Assembly (NCBI GenBank): GCA_021496925.1
Contig: CP053915.1
Location: forward strand, 806,001 to 870,000
Source: Acidovorax sp. YS12
Lineage (GTDB): Bacteria > Pseudomonadota > Gammaproteobacteria > Burkholderiales > Burkholderiaceae_C
Direction: 5' to 3'
Length of the DNA stretch: 64,000 nt
The notes beneath the pieces were generated by a model that was given only the letters and a program-made list of their open reading frames with translations, made no database searches and was not told where the DNA came from. Positions 48,311-56,566 of this stretch are shown piece after piece; positions within the stretch are counted from its first letter, which is position 1; each line of letters opens with the position of its first letter. A program made the position numbers and the translations under genes.

Positions 48311-49423
48311 TCAGGCGTAGTGCACCACGCTGCGGATCGACTTGCCCTCGTGCATCAGGTCGAAGGCTTCGTTGATGCCGGTCAGCGGCATGGTGTGCGT
48401 GACGAAGGGTTCGAGCTGGATCTTGCCCGCCATGGCGTCCTCCACCATGCCCGGCAATTGCGAGCGGCCCTTGACGCCGCCGAAGGCCGTGCCCAGCCAC
48501 TTGCGGCCCGTCACCAACTGGAACGGGCGCGTGGAGATCTCCTGCCCCGCGCCCGCCACGCCGATGATGACGCTCTGGCCCCAGCCGCGGTGCGCGCACT
48601 CCAGCGCTGCGCGCATCACGTTGACATTGCCGATGCACTCGAACGAATGGTCCACGCCCCAGCCCGTCATCTCGACGATCACCTGCTGGATCGGCTTGTC
48701 GAAGTCCTTGGGGTTCACGCAGTCGGTGGCGCCGAAGGTGCGCGCCAGGTCGAACTTGCCCGGATTGGTGTCCACGGCGATGATGCGCCCGGCCTTGGCC
48801 AGCTTGGCGCCCTGGATCACCGCGAGGCCGATGCCGCCCAGGCCGAACACGGCCACCGTGTCGCCCTCCTGCACCTTGGCGGTGTTCTTCACCGCGCCCA
48901 GGCCCGTGGTCACGCCGCAGCCCAGCAGGCACACCTGCTCGGGGTTGGCATCGGGATGCACCTTGGCCAGCGACACCTCGGCCACCACCGTGTATTCGCT
49001 GAAGGTGGAGCAGCCCATGTAGTGGTAGACCGGCTGGCCGTTGTACGAGAAGCGCGTGGTGCCGTCGGGCATCACGCCCTTGCCCTGGGTGGCGCGCACG
49101 GCCACGCACAGGTTGGTCTTGCCGCTTTGGCAGAACAGGCACTCGCCGCACTCGGCGGTGTAGAGCGGGATCACATGGTCGCCGGGCTTGACGCTGGTCA
49201 CGCCCTCGCCCACCTCGACGACGATGCCCGCGCCCTCGTGGCCCAGCACGGCGGGGAAGAGGCCCTCCGGGTCGTCGCCGCTCAGGGTGAAGGCATCGGT
49301 ATGGCACACGCCGGTGTGGGTGATGCGCACCAGCACCTCGCCCTTTTGCGGCGGCGCCACGTCGATCTCGACGATTTGCAGCGGCTCTCCAGCCTTGAAG
49401 GCAACGGCGGCACGGGATTTCAT
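48311..49423 (-). CDS. frmA: S-(hydroxymethyl)glutathione dehydrogenase, class III alcohol dehydrogenase
   Basis: 370 residues. Zinc alcohol dehydrogenase: catalytic-zinc ligands in THTGVCHTDAFTLSGDDPE and GHEGAGIVVEVGEG, four structural-zinc cysteines in YTAECGECLFCQSGKTNLC, and the NAD-binding GLGGIGLAVIQGAKLAKAG. The class III hallmark arginine region (SFECIGNVNVMRAALEC) is present. It oxidises the glutathione adduct of formaldehyde. Order frmR-frmA-fghA is the usual glutathione-dependent formaldehyde operon. Confidence 0.95.
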   Translation of the reverse strand: MKSRAAVAFKAGEPLQIVEIDVAPPQKGEVLVRITHTGVCHTDAFTLSGDDPEGLFPAVLGHEGAGIVVEVGEGVTSVKPGDHVIPLYTAECGECLFCQSGKTNLCVAVRATQGKGVMPDGTTRFSYNGQPVYHYMGCSTFSEYTVVAEVSLAKVHPDANPEQVCLLGCGVTTGLGAVKNTAKVQEGDTVAVFGLGGIGLAVIQGAKLAKAGRIIAVDTNPGKFDLARTFGATDCVNPKDFDKPIQQVIVEMTGWGVDHSFECIGNVNVMRAALECAHRGWGQSVIIGVAGAGQEISTRPFQLVTGRKWLGTAFGGVKGRSQLPGMVEDAMAGKIQLEPFVTHTMPLTGINEAFDLMHEGKSIRSVVHYA

Positions 49424-49444
49424 GGACGGATCTCCTGGAAAAAG

Positions 49445-49705
49445 TTACTTGAGGAAGGAACGCGCCAGGCGCGAGAGGCGGTCGAGTTCGTCCGGCGCCC
49501 CGGCATGGCCGAAGGTCTCGCGCAGGTGGCTGTCGAACACCTCGGCCATCAGGCTGGTGGCGGCGCCACGCAGCGCGGCGAGTTGCTGCAGCAGCGCGCC
49601 GCACTCGGTGCCGGCCTGCACCGCGCGCTCCAGCGCGGCGGCCTGCCCCTGGATGCGGCGCAGGCGCGCGACGACGCGCTTCTTTTCTTCGGCGGAATGG
49701 GGCAT
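49445..49705 (-). CDS. frmR: Formaldehyde-responsive repressor FrmR (CsoR/RcnR family)
   Basis: 86 residues from the ATG at 49705 (MPHSAEEKKRVVARLRRIQG). The family hallmarks line up with E. coli FrmR numbering: Pro2, Cys35 (TECGALLQQ) and His60 (VFDSHLRETF). Formaldehyde cross-links Pro2 and Cys35 in that protein and releases DNA. It should repress the operon it heads. Two candidate operators lie just upstream. The longer frame (seven more residues) would hide the N-terminal proline, which supports this start. Confidence 0.93.
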   Translation of the reverse strand: MPHSAEEKKRVVARLRRIQGQAAALERAVQAGTECGALLQQLAALRGAATSLMAEVFDSHLRETFGHAGAPDELDRLSRLARSFLK

Positions 49706-49734
49706 GGCAGGCGCTCCGGCATCCACTGCACGGG

Positions 49735-49753
49735 ATACATGGGGGGAGTATAG
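49735..49753 (-). promoter_or_regulatory. Candidate FrmR operator 1
   Basis: ATACAT, a run of six Gs, then AGTATAG: A/T-rich inverted ends around a G tract, the general form of RcnR/FrmR operators. It lies 30 bases upstream of the frmR ATG. Confidence 0.45.
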
Positions 49754-49789
49754 GGCTTATAGCGCTTTTTCATCAAGCGCAAGAAAGAT

Positions 49790-49808
49790 AGTACTCAGGG
49801 GGAGTATC
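49790..49808. promoter_or_regulatory. Candidate FrmR operator 2
   Basis: AGTACTC, AGGGGG, AGTATC: same layout as the site at 49735, about 55 bases apart. It overlaps the 3' end of the leftward ABC ATPase gene, which also puts it upstream of frmR. Confidence 0.4.
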
Positions 49809-50511
49809 AGGCCACAGGCGCTGCTTCGTCGCTCGCCACGCGCCCGGCCTCGATGGTGATGCAGCGTTCGCACTGCGCGGCAATGCCTCGGTCGTGCGTC
49901 ACCAGCACCAGGGTCGTGCCGCGTTCGCGGTTGAGGTCGAACATCAGGCGCATCACGCTCTCGCCGGTGGCGAAGTCCAGGCTGCCCGTGGGCTCGTCGG
50001 CCAGCAGCAACGCGGGCTGCACGACGAAGGCGCGCGCCAGCGCCACGCGCTGCTGTTCGCCGCCCGAGAGCACCTTGGGGTAGTGCCCCAGGCGCTGGCC
50101 CAGGCCCACGCGGCCCAGCATCTCGGTGGCCTGCCGGCGCGCGTCGCGCTGCCCGGCGAGTTCCAGCGGCAGCATCACGTTCTCCAGCGCCGTGAGGTTG
50201 CCCATGAGCTGGAAGCTCTGGAACACGAAGCCCACCTGGCGCGCGCGCAGCGCGGCGCGCGCGTCTTCATCCAGCGCGAACAGGTCCTGTCCATTCAGCC
50301 GCACGGTGCCGCGCGTGGGCGTATCCAGCCCGGCGATGATGGACAGCAGCGTGCTCTTGCCCGAGCCCGAGGCGCCGACGATGGCGGCGGTTTCCCGCGC
50401 CGCCAGCCGGAAATCGATATCCCGCAGAATGTCGAGCGTGCCGGTGGAATCCGACACCGACTTGAAGACATGCTCGACCGCGACCAGCGGCGGGGAAGTG
50501 GAATCAGACAT
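49807..50511 (-). CDS. ABC transporter ATP-binding protein (YbbA/LolD type)
   Basis: 234 residues from the ATG at 50511. Walker A GASGSGKSTLL, signature LSGGEQQRVALARAF, Walker B LLLADEPTGSLD and H-loop VTHDRGIAAQC are intact. The sequence belongs to the MacB/LolD/YbbA group. In E. coli ybbA is divergent from tesA and is followed by the permease ybbP. Here the tesA-like gene is divergent as expected, but the next gene is frmR and no permease is seen in the window. Confidence 0.88.
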   Translation of the reverse strand: MSDSTSPPLVAVEHVFKSVSDSTGTLDILRDIDFRLAARETAAIVGASGSGKSTLLSIIAGLDTPTRGTVRLNGQDLFALDEDARAALRARQVGFVFQSFQLMGNLTALENVMLPLELAGQRDARRQATEMLGRVGLGQRLGHYPKVLSGGEQQRVALARAFVVQPALLLADEPTGSLDFATGESVMRLMFDLNRERGTTLVLVTHDRGIAAQCERCITIEAGRVASDEAAPVA

Positions 50512-50529
50512 GAAAGGCCTAGCGTGGTG

Positions 50530-51171
50530 ATGGGAACGGTGGATCGGCGTGACTTTATCCTGAGCCTGGCAGCCGCCGCCGCGGGGGGGCATGCCGCCGC
50601 CGCCCAGGGCGCGCGCGGCGCCACCATCCTGGTGCTGGGCGACTCCATGAGCGCCGAGTACGGGCTGGCGCGCGGCACGGGCTGGGTCGCCCTGCTGGCG
50701 CAGCGGCTGGCGCAGCAGAAGATCGCCGCCGAGGTGGTCAACGCCAGCATCAGCGGCGACACCACCGCTGGCGGCCGCGCGCGCCTGCCCGCGCTGCTGG
50801 CCCAGCACCGCCCTGGCATCGTGGTGATCGAACTCGGCGGCAACGACGCGCTGCGCGGCCTGCCGCTGCAATCCACCGAGGACAACCTGACCGCCATGGC
50901 GCAGGCGGCCCGCCAGGCCGGCGCGCGCGTGCTGCTGGTGGGCATGCAGGTGCCGCCGAACTACGGCGGCGACTACACGCGCCGCTTCGCCACGCTGTTC
51001 CAGACCGTGGCCCAGGCGCAGAAGGCGGCGCTGGTGCCCTTCCTGCTGCAGGGCGTGGCCGACGGGCCGGAGCCGGCCAGGCTGTTCCAAGCCGACCGCA
51101 TCCACCCCACGGCGCAGGCGCAGCCGACGATGCTGGACAACGTCTGGCCCGCCTTGAAGAAGCTACTCTGA
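50530..51171 (+). CDS. Arylesterase / acyl-CoA thioesterase TesA-like (SGNH hydrolase)
   Basis: 213 residues from the ATG at 50530; in-frame GTG codons at 50524 and 50527 are alternatives. The N-terminus (VDRRDFILSLAAAAAGG) looks like a twin-arginine signal peptide. SGNH blocks: GDSMSAEYGL (Ser), GDTTAGG (Gly), GGNDALRG (Asn) and DRIHPTAQAQ (Asp/His). It hydrolyses acyl esters or thioesters in the periplasm. It is divergent from the YbbA-like ATPase and convergent with the DUF2189 gene, overlapping it by 9 bases. Confidence 0.9.
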   Translation: MGTVDRRDFILSLAAAAAGGHAAAAQGARGATILVLGDSMSAEYGLARGTGWVALLAQRLAQQKIAAEVVNASISGDTTAGGRARLPALLAQHRPGIVVIELGGNDALRGLPLQSTEDNLTAMAQAARQAGARVLLVGMQVPPNYGGDYTRRFATLFQTVAQAQKAALVPFLLQGVADGPEPARLFQADRIHPTAQAQPTMLDNVWPALKKLL

Positions 51172-51969
51172 CGACACGGGCTCCATAGGCGCCATGGGCT
51201 CCAGGGCCGCGCGGTAGGCGTGCCAGCTCGCGTGGCCCAGCAGCGGCCCGGTCACCAGCAGGCCCGCGCCCCAGGGCCACAGCGACAGCCCCACCAGCAG
51301 CGTGATGAGCGCGCCCCACCAGAGCATGACGCCGGGGTTCTCCAGCACCACGCGCATGCTGGTGATGGCGGCGGTCATGGCGTCGGTGTCGCGGTCCAGG
51401 ATCATGGGAATGGATACCACCGTGCTGGAAAACACCAGCGCCGCGAACACGCCGCCCACCACCGTGTAGACCGCCACGAACTCCCAGTTCTCGGGATTGA
51501 ACACGGCCTGCGCCACGCCCGTGGTGGACGGCATGCCGGTGTTGAAGAACACCGCGAACACCACCAGCGAGGCGCGCCCCCACAGCAGCTCCAGCACAAT
51601 CAACACCAGCACCAGCATGCCCATGCTGCCCATATGGCTGCGCCAGCACACCAGCGACTGGCCCAGGTGCGCCGCCTGGCCCGCCTCGTGGCGCCGGCTG
51701 GCGTCGTACAGCCCCATGGCCAGGAAAGGCCCCAGCAGCAGGCAGCCGCTGGCCATCGACATGGTGTATTCAGGCTGCGTGCGGAACACCCAGCCCAGCA
51801 CGGCGGCCATGAGCCAGAAGCACGCGCCGTAGAACAGCCCCACGGCGGGCGCACGCGCCATATCGCGCAGGCCCAGGGCGAGCCAGCGCAGCGGCGCCCC
51901 CATGCCGAGGGGACGCAGCACCACGTGCGAACTCCGTGGTGCGGGAGGTTGTGCAGCAGGGGCGGTCAT
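51163..51969 (-). CDS. DUF2189 domain integral membrane protein
   Basis: 268 residues with about six hydrophobic segments, beginning after a 35-residue cytoplasmic N-terminus. The sequence LGPFLAMGLYDASRRHEAG and the LARVFFYGACFWLM-like first helix fit DUF2189 (inner-membrane family, function unknown). Predicted transport or membrane-organising role only by type. The 3' end overlaps the tesA-like gene. Confidence 0.8.
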   Translation of the reverse strand: MTAPAAQPPAPRSSHVVLRPLGMGAPLRWLALGLRDMARAPAVGLFYGACFWLMAAVLGWVFRTQPEYTMSMASGCLLLGPFLAMGLYDASRRHEAGQAAHLGQSLVCWRSHMGSMGMLVLVLIVLELLWGRASLVVFAVFFNTGMPSTTGVAQAVFNPENWEFVAVYTVVGGVFAALVFSSTVVSIPMILDRDTDAMTAAITSMRVVLENPGVMLWWGALITLLVGLSLWPWGAGLLVTGPLLGHASWHAYRAALEPMAPMEPVSSE

Positions 51970-52108
51970 GGCGGAAACCGGCGGCGCGGCGGCAGTGGCG
52001 GTGTGCCCACCTTAGCCGCGTTGCGTATTGACGGCCATCAAGGAAACTACCGAGCTGGCACCTGATGGGCCAGCCTGCCCGCATCGCTGCCAAACAGTGG
52101 TGAAACAG

Positions 52109-52153
52109 GCCCTGGCGCTTATCTGGAAAGCGCTGGCAGCTATCGAAACAGGA
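52109..52153. repeat. Dispersed palindromic repeat
   Basis: GCCCTGGCGCTTATCTGGA, then AAGCGCTGGCAGCTATCG. It lies in the gap (51970-52193) between the DUF2189 gene and the antitoxin gene. Nothing else is visible in that gap. Confidence 0.7.
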
Positions 52154-52193
52154 GTCCGCACCTGGTTCGTTGGCGCGCGTTCTTGTGCGCGGA

Positions 52194-52484
52194 TCACACC
52201 ACCGCGCGCAGCACCTGCGGCGCGGCCATGGCGACCCGAATCAGGGTCTGCGCCGCCCCGGAAGGCTGGGATCGGCCTTGCTCCCAGTTCTGCAGCGTGC
52301 GCACCGACACACCCAGCAGCGCGGCGAATTGCGATTGCGACAGCCCCACCCGTGCGCGCGCATCGGCGGCATCCGGCAGCTTGACCTGCGTGGCACATGC
52401 CGCACGGCCAGCCTTCATGTCGCGCACCGCTTCCAGCAGGTCGGCCTGGAAGGCTTGCATTTCAGGGTCGATCTTCTTGGGCAT
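52194..52484 (-). CDS. Xre-family antitoxin (HigA/MqsA-like)
   Basis: 96 residues. A C-terminal helix-turn-helix (LSQSQFAALLGVSVRTLQNWEQG) follows a charged N-terminal segment expected to bind the toxin. It overlaps the toxin gene by 23 bases; toxin-first order is typical of HigBA. The protein should bind the toxin and, with it, the upstream palindrome at 52801-52817. Confidence 0.85.
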   Translation of the reverse strand: MPKKIDPEMQAFQADLLEAVRDMKAGRAACATQVKLPDAADARARVGLSQSQFAALLGVSVRTLQNWEQGRSQPSGAAQTLIRVAMAAPQVLRAVV

Positions 52485-52791
52485 CGTCTATCTCCTCGGG
52501 CAAAGCCACCAGGAATTCCGTGGGCAGGTTGTCGAATTTGGCCTTGGTGTATCCGATCAGCAGCCATACCTGCCCATCTTCGGCGAGCACGTAGGTGATG
52601 ATCCGCACACCGCCACGCTTGCCCTGCCCCGGATGTGACCAGCGCACCTTGCGCAGGCCGCCGGAGCCAACGATCACATCACCGGCCTGGGGATTGGCTG
52701 CAATCCAGTTGATGAACTCCGAGCGTTCACCATCGCCCCAAATGCCCTCCATCGTGCGAATGAATGCGCGGGTTTCGCTGACGGTGAGCAT
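52462..52791 (-). CDS. RelE/HigB-family toxin
   Basis: About 109 residues from the ATG at 52791. The RelE-like pattern is seen in VGSGGLRKVRWSHPGQGKRGGVRIITYVLAEDGQVWLLIGYTKAKFDNL (quoted in pieces: VGSGGLRKVRW; GKRGGVRIITYV; WLLIGYTKAKFDNL). Such toxins cleave ribosome-bound mRNA. The basic residues R, K and H in RKVRWSHPGQGKR are candidate catalytic or RNA-binding positions. No ribosome-binding site precedes the ATG. Confidence 0.85.
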   Translation of the reverse strand: MLTVSETRAFIRTMEGIWGDGERSEFINWIAANPQAGDVIVGSGGLRKVRWSHPGQGKRGGVRIITYVLAEDGQVWLLIGYTKAKFDNLPTEFLVALPEEIDDAQEDRP

Positions 52792-52800
52792 GGCCGGATC

Positions 52801-52817
52801 ATACGCTAAAAGCGTAT
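52801..52817. promoter_or_regulatory. Palindrome upstream of the toxin gene (putative autoregulatory operator)
   Basis: ATACGCT, AAA, AGCGTAT: perfect 7-bp inverted arms, 10 bases upstream of the toxin ATG. Read leftward a TATGAT hexamer overlaps the palindrome and lies only six bases from the ATG, so transcription could start at or near the start codon. A run of ten Cs follows at 52820-52829. Confidence 0.55.
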
Positions 52818-52875
52818 AGCCCCCCCCCCGCGCCTGGTCAAAGCGCGCCATCCCAGGCGAGCGCACCCCGGCGGG

Positions 52876-54099
52876 TCATGCCGATTCGTTGCCAAACGCC
52901 TGAGCCAGCGCCTGCGCGAGGTCGCGGCGCAGGTCCTCCTGCGCCTCCAGGCCGATGGAAAAGCGCACCACCGTGCCCGCGCACAGGTGCGGCGTGGGCC
53001 GCTGGCGCATGCTGGCCAGGTCGTAGGGCATGACCAGGCTCATGGGCCCGCCCCAGCTGTAGCCGATCTTGAACAACTGCAGGCTGTCGCAGAAGCGGTC
53101 CACCTGCGCCTGCGAATGGCGGGCGTCGATGACCACGCTGAACAGCCCTGCCGCCGCGTCCGCCGGGCCGCACAGCGCCTGCCAGTGCACATGCCCGGGC
53201 GCACCGGGCAGCGCGGGATGGAGCACCTGCGCCACGGCGGCCTGCGTGCCCAGCCAGCGCGCCAGTTCGCGCGCGGCCTGGTCGTGCGCGCGGTAGCGCA
53301 GCGCCATGCTGGGCAGCGCGCGCAGCACGGCCTCCGCGTCGTTGGCGCCCACGCCCAGGCCCAGGCGCATGTGGGCGAGCTTGATCTTCAGGTGCAGCGC
53401 CTCATCGCGCGTGACGATGCTGCCCATGAGCACGTCGCCGCCGCCGCTGGGGTACTTGGTGAGCGCGTGCGCCGACACGTCCACACCCAGGCTGCCGTCG
53501 CCGCACAGGTCGAACGGCGCGAAGGCCAGGCCCGCGCCCCAGGTGTTGTCCAGCGCCGTGCACACGCCGCGCGTGCGGCAGACGCGCACCAGCTCGGGCA
53601 GGTCGGGGAATTCGAGCGTGACCGAGCCCGGCGCCTCCAGCCACACCAGGCGCGTGGCGGGAGTGATCCTGGCGGCCAGATCCTGCGGGTCCATGGCGTC
53701 GTACAGCACGTGGCGGATGCCGTAGTGCGCCAGCTCCACCTCGGCCAGCGCCTTGTTCGGGCCGTAGGCGTTGTCGGGGATCAGCACCTCGTCGCCCGTG
53801 CGCAGCAGCGCCAGCGCCACGGTGGCCAGCGCGGCCAGCCCGCTGGGCACCAGCAGGCACTGCCGCCCGCCCTCCAGGGTGGCCAGGCGCTCTTCCAGCT
53901 GGTAGGTGGTGGGGGTGCCGTGCAGGCCGTAGGTGTAGCCTGTCTTGTCCTTCCACTCGCGCTCGCGCATGGCGGCGACGTTGGGAAAAATGACCGTGGA
54001 AGCCTTGAAAACCCCGGGCTGGGGTGCCACGAAACCTTCGGGCGGCTGGTAGGGGTGGTGGACGATGCGGGTGCGAATGTCGGGCGTGGAATCGTTCAT
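52876..54099 (-). CDS. Cystathionine beta-lyase-like PLP enzyme (Cys/Met metabolism)
   Basis: 407 residues. Fold type I PLP enzyme of the Cys/Met metabolism family. The PLP lysine is in SAHALTKYPSGGGDVLMG, and the tyrosine that stacks with PLP partners is in GYTYGLHGTPTTYQLE. VPSGLAALATVALALL binds phosphate. The family splits cystathionine or forms related thioethers; MetC-type beta-lyase is the best fit, but gamma-lyase or O-acyl-homoserine chemistry cannot be excluded by eye. The upstream gap to the BON protein gene is short. Confidence 0.85.
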   Translation of the reverse strand: MNDSTPDIRTRIVHHPYQPPEGFVAPQPGVFKASTVIFPNVAAMREREWKDKTGYTYGLHGTPTTYQLEERLATLEGGRQCLLVPSGLAALATVALALLRTGDEVLIPDNAYGPNKALAEVELAHYGIRHVLYDAMDPQDLAARITPATRLVWLEAPGSVTLEFPDLPELVRVCRTRGVCTALDNTWGAGLAFAPFDLCGDGSLGVDVSAHALTKYPSGGGDVLMGSIVTRDEALHLKIKLAHMRLGLGVGANDAEAVLRALPSMALRYRAHDQAARELARWLGTQAAVAQVLHPALPGAPGHVHWQALCGPADAAAGLFSVVIDARHSQAQVDRFCDSLQLFKIGYSWGGPMSLVMPYDLASMRQRPTPHLCAGTVVRFSIGLEAQEDLRRDLAQALAQAFGNESA

Positions 54100-54148
54100 G
54101 CCCGCATCGTAGCGCGCGGCCCGCCAGGGCGCGCGCGCCGGTGCGGCA

Positions 54149-54685
54149 TCAGCCCGCCTGCACGGTGAGCTGGTTGTTCACACCGCCCACGCCCTTCACG
54201 CCCTTGGCGATGCCGGTGGCGCGCTCCTTGGCCTGGGCCGTGGGCGCCGGGCCGCTGAGGGTGACCACGCCGCCCTTGGTATCCACGTTGATCTTCAGGG
54301 CACTCAGTTCGGGGTCCTTGGCCAAGCCGGCGGCCACCTGGGCGGTGATCGCGGCGTCGTCCGCCACACCCAGCGCCTTGCCGGCCGCATCCTTGGCGGC
54401 ATCGCCAGCGTCCTTCAGGGCGGTCTCGGCCTTGGCGGCGCCGTCTTCCACCTTGGCGGTGGTGGTCTCCATGGCCTGTTCGGTCTTGCGCTGTGCGTCC
54501 GCAGCCACCTGCTCCGCCTTGTGCTGGGCATCGGCGGCGGCCTGCTCGGTCTTGGCAACGGCGGCATCGAGCTTCTGGCCTACAGTCTGCTCCTCGTTGT
54601 TCTTGCCGCAGGCGGCCAAGCCCAGGGCCAGGGCACTGACGGCCAGGAGGCTCACCATGCGTTGGGTCGGTTGGCGGTAGTTCAT
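54149..54685 (-). CDS. BON-domain lipoprotein
   Basis: 178 residues from the ATG at 54685, with AAGGAG eight bases upstream. A lipobox (LGLAACG) near residue 25 indicates a lipoprotein. A long Ala/Lys/Glu/Gln helical region (residues about 35-105) precedes one BON domain (AITAQVAAGLAKDPELSALKINVDT and the GGVNNQLTV end). BON proteins such as OsmY respond to osmotic or envelope stress and bind membranes. An ATG two codons upstream is too close to the ribosome site to be preferred. Confidence 0.85.
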   Translation of the reverse strand: MNYRQPTQRMVSLLAVSALALGLAACGKNNEEQTVGQKLDAAVAKTEQAAADAQHKAEQVAADAQRKTEQAMETTTAKVEDGAAKAETALKDAGDAAKDAAGKALGVADDAAITAQVAAGLAKDPELSALKINVDTKGGVVTLSGPAPTAQAKERATGIAKGVKGVGGVNNQLTVQAG

Positions 54686-54843
54686 GTGCATTACTCCTTG
54701 GTGCTCGTTGAAATGAAAATCCATGGCCGCACTGTACGGCCCCACGCGGCCGCAGGCGGTCGGACGCCGCCGAATCGGCTGTAGGACGGGGCCGCATCCC
54801 CCCGCGCAGGCGCTCGCGGCAAAGAGGCCCCGACAATCACGGC

Positions 54844-56538
54844 ATGGCGCATGCATCCCTGACCCGCTGGTTTCCCTTCCTGGCCTGGCCCCGGCCCAGC
54901 CGCACCCTGCTGCGGGGCGAATTCTGGGCCGGCATCACCGTGGGGCTAATGCTGGTGCCGCAGGGCGTGGCCTACGCGCAGCTCGCGGGCATGCCGCTGG
55001 TGACCGGCATCTACGCCTCGCTCGTGCCCGCGCTGGTGGCCGTGCTGTGGAGCTCCTCCACGCGCCTGGGCGTCGGGCCCACGGCGCTGAGCAGCCTGCT
55101 CATCGGCACCTCGCTCACCGGGCTGGCCGAGCCCGGCAGCGCACACTGGGTGGCGCTGGCGGTGTGGATCGCGCTGCTGTCGGGCCTGCTGCAGCTGGTG
55201 CTGGGCGCGGTGCGCTTCGGCTGGCTGCTGAACCTGGTGACTTCGCCGGTGCTCACCGGCTTCACGCAGGCGGCAGCGCTGCTCATCCTGGCCTCGCAAC
55301 TGCCCGCGCTGCTCGGGCTGCGCACCACCTGGCATGCGCTGGCCGCGAGCCCGTCGCTGCACCATTTCGACCCGCTGGCAGCCAGCCTCGGCCTGGGCAG
55401 CCTGGCGCTGCTGCTGGGCGCGCGGCGCCTGCGCCCAGGCTTTCCCAGCGCGCTCGTGGTACTGGCGCTGGCGGGCGTGCTGGCATGGGCCACGGGCTTC
55501 GCCGACCGCGGCGGCGCCGTGGTGGGCACGCTGCCCGAAGGGCTGCCCGCGCTCTACTGGCCCGGCTGGCCCAGCTGGGACGAACTCGGCAGCCTGCTCA
55601 TGCCCGTGCTCATCATCACGCTGGTGAGCTTTCTGGAGACCGCCTCCAGCGCCAAGGTGGACCACCAGCGCAGCGGCACGCGCTGGAACGAGAACCAGGA
55701 CCTGATCGCCCACGGCTTGGCCAAGATGAGTTCGGGCCTGTGCGGCAGTTTCGCCACCAGCGCCTCGTTCTCGCGCTCGGCCATCAACCTCTACGCGGGC
55801 GCGCAAAGCGGCTGGGCCACGCTGTTTGCCTGCGCGCTGGTGCTGGTCACGCTGCTGTGGCTCACGCCGCTGCTGTACCACGTGCCGCAGTCGGCGCTGG
55901 CGGCCCTGGTGGTGGTGGCCGTGGCCGGGCTGGTCCAGCCCGGCGCGCTGCTGCGGCTGTGGCGCGTCTCGCGCGTGGATGCCGTCATCGGCGGCGTGAC
56001 CTTTGCCCTCACGCTGGCCACGGCGCCGCGCCTGTACTGGGGCGTGCTGGCCGGGCTGGTGATGAACCTGAGCCATTTCCTGTACCAGCGCCTGCACCCG
56101 CGCATCATCGAGGTCGGACTGCACCCCGACGGCAGCCTGCGCGACCGCCACCTGTGGCAACTGCCGCCGCTGGCGCCGCGCCTGCTGGCGCTGCGCATGG
56201 ACGCGGCGCTGGACTTCGCCTCGGCCAGCAGCCTGGAGCGCCACGTGGCCGAACACCTGGCCGCACACCCCGAAGTGCGCCACCTGTGCCTCTTCGCCCA
56301 GCCCATCAACCGCATCGACGTGACGGGCGTGGAGGTGTTCGCGCGCCTGCGCGGCCTGCTGCGCACGCGCGCGGGCACGCTGCACGTCAGCGGCCTGAAG
56401 CTGCCCGTGCAGCAGACGCTGGAGCGCGCCGGCGCGCTCGCCCCGGGCCCGGACCTGGCGCTGTACCGGGCCGACGCCCAGGCCCTCGCCGCGCTGCGGG
56501 CGGGTGCCGAGCCCGGGACCCCGGCACAAGGCTGCTAA
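54844..56538 (+). CDS. SulP family anion transporter with STAS domain
   Basis: 564 residues. About 11-12 membrane segments with the SulP signature region (GLMLVPQGVAYAQLAGMPLVTGIYASLVPALVAVLWSS, quoted in part as PQGVAYAQLAGMPLVTGIYA), followed by a C-terminal STAS domain (residues about 440-540; INRIDVTGVEVFARL). Substrates in the family are sulfate, bicarbonate, or C4-dicarboxylates. The exact ion is unknown. The gene ends 28 bases before a diguanylate cyclase gene. Confidence 0.92.
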   Translation: MAHASLTRWFPFLAWPRPSRTLLRGEFWAGITVGLMLVPQGVAYAQLAGMPLVTGIYASLVPALVAVLWSSSTRLGVGPTALSSLLIGTSLTGLAEPGSAHWVALAVWIALLSGLLQLVLGAVRFGWLLNLVTSPVLTGFTQAAALLILASQLPALLGLRTTWHALAASPSLHHFDPLAASLGLGSLALLLGARRLRPGFPSALVVLALAGVLAWATGFADRGGAVVGTLPEGLPALYWPGWPSWDELGSLLMPVLIITLVSFLETASSAKVDHQRSGTRWNENQDLIAHGLAKMSSGLCGSFATSASFSRSAINLYAGAQSGWATLFACALVLVTLLWLTPLLYHVPQSALAALVVVAVAGLVQPGALLRLWRVSRVDAVIGGVTFALTLATAPRLYWGVLAGLVMNLSHFLYQRLHPRIIEVGLHPDGSLRDRHLWQLPPLAPRLLALRMDAALDFASASSLERHVAEHLAAHPEVRHLCLFAQPINRIDVTGVEVFARLRGLLRTRAGTLHVSGLKLPVQQTLERAGALAPGPDLALYRADAQALAALRAGAEPGTPAQGC

Positions 56539-56566
56539 ACTCAAGTTTCGTACTTTGTTGCACTTT

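Noticed and set aside
49758..49790. Another copy of the dispersed repeat upstream of frmR
   Set aside because: TAGCGCTTTTTCATCAAGCGCAAG shares only short pieces with the core and is better explained as part of the frmR promoter region.
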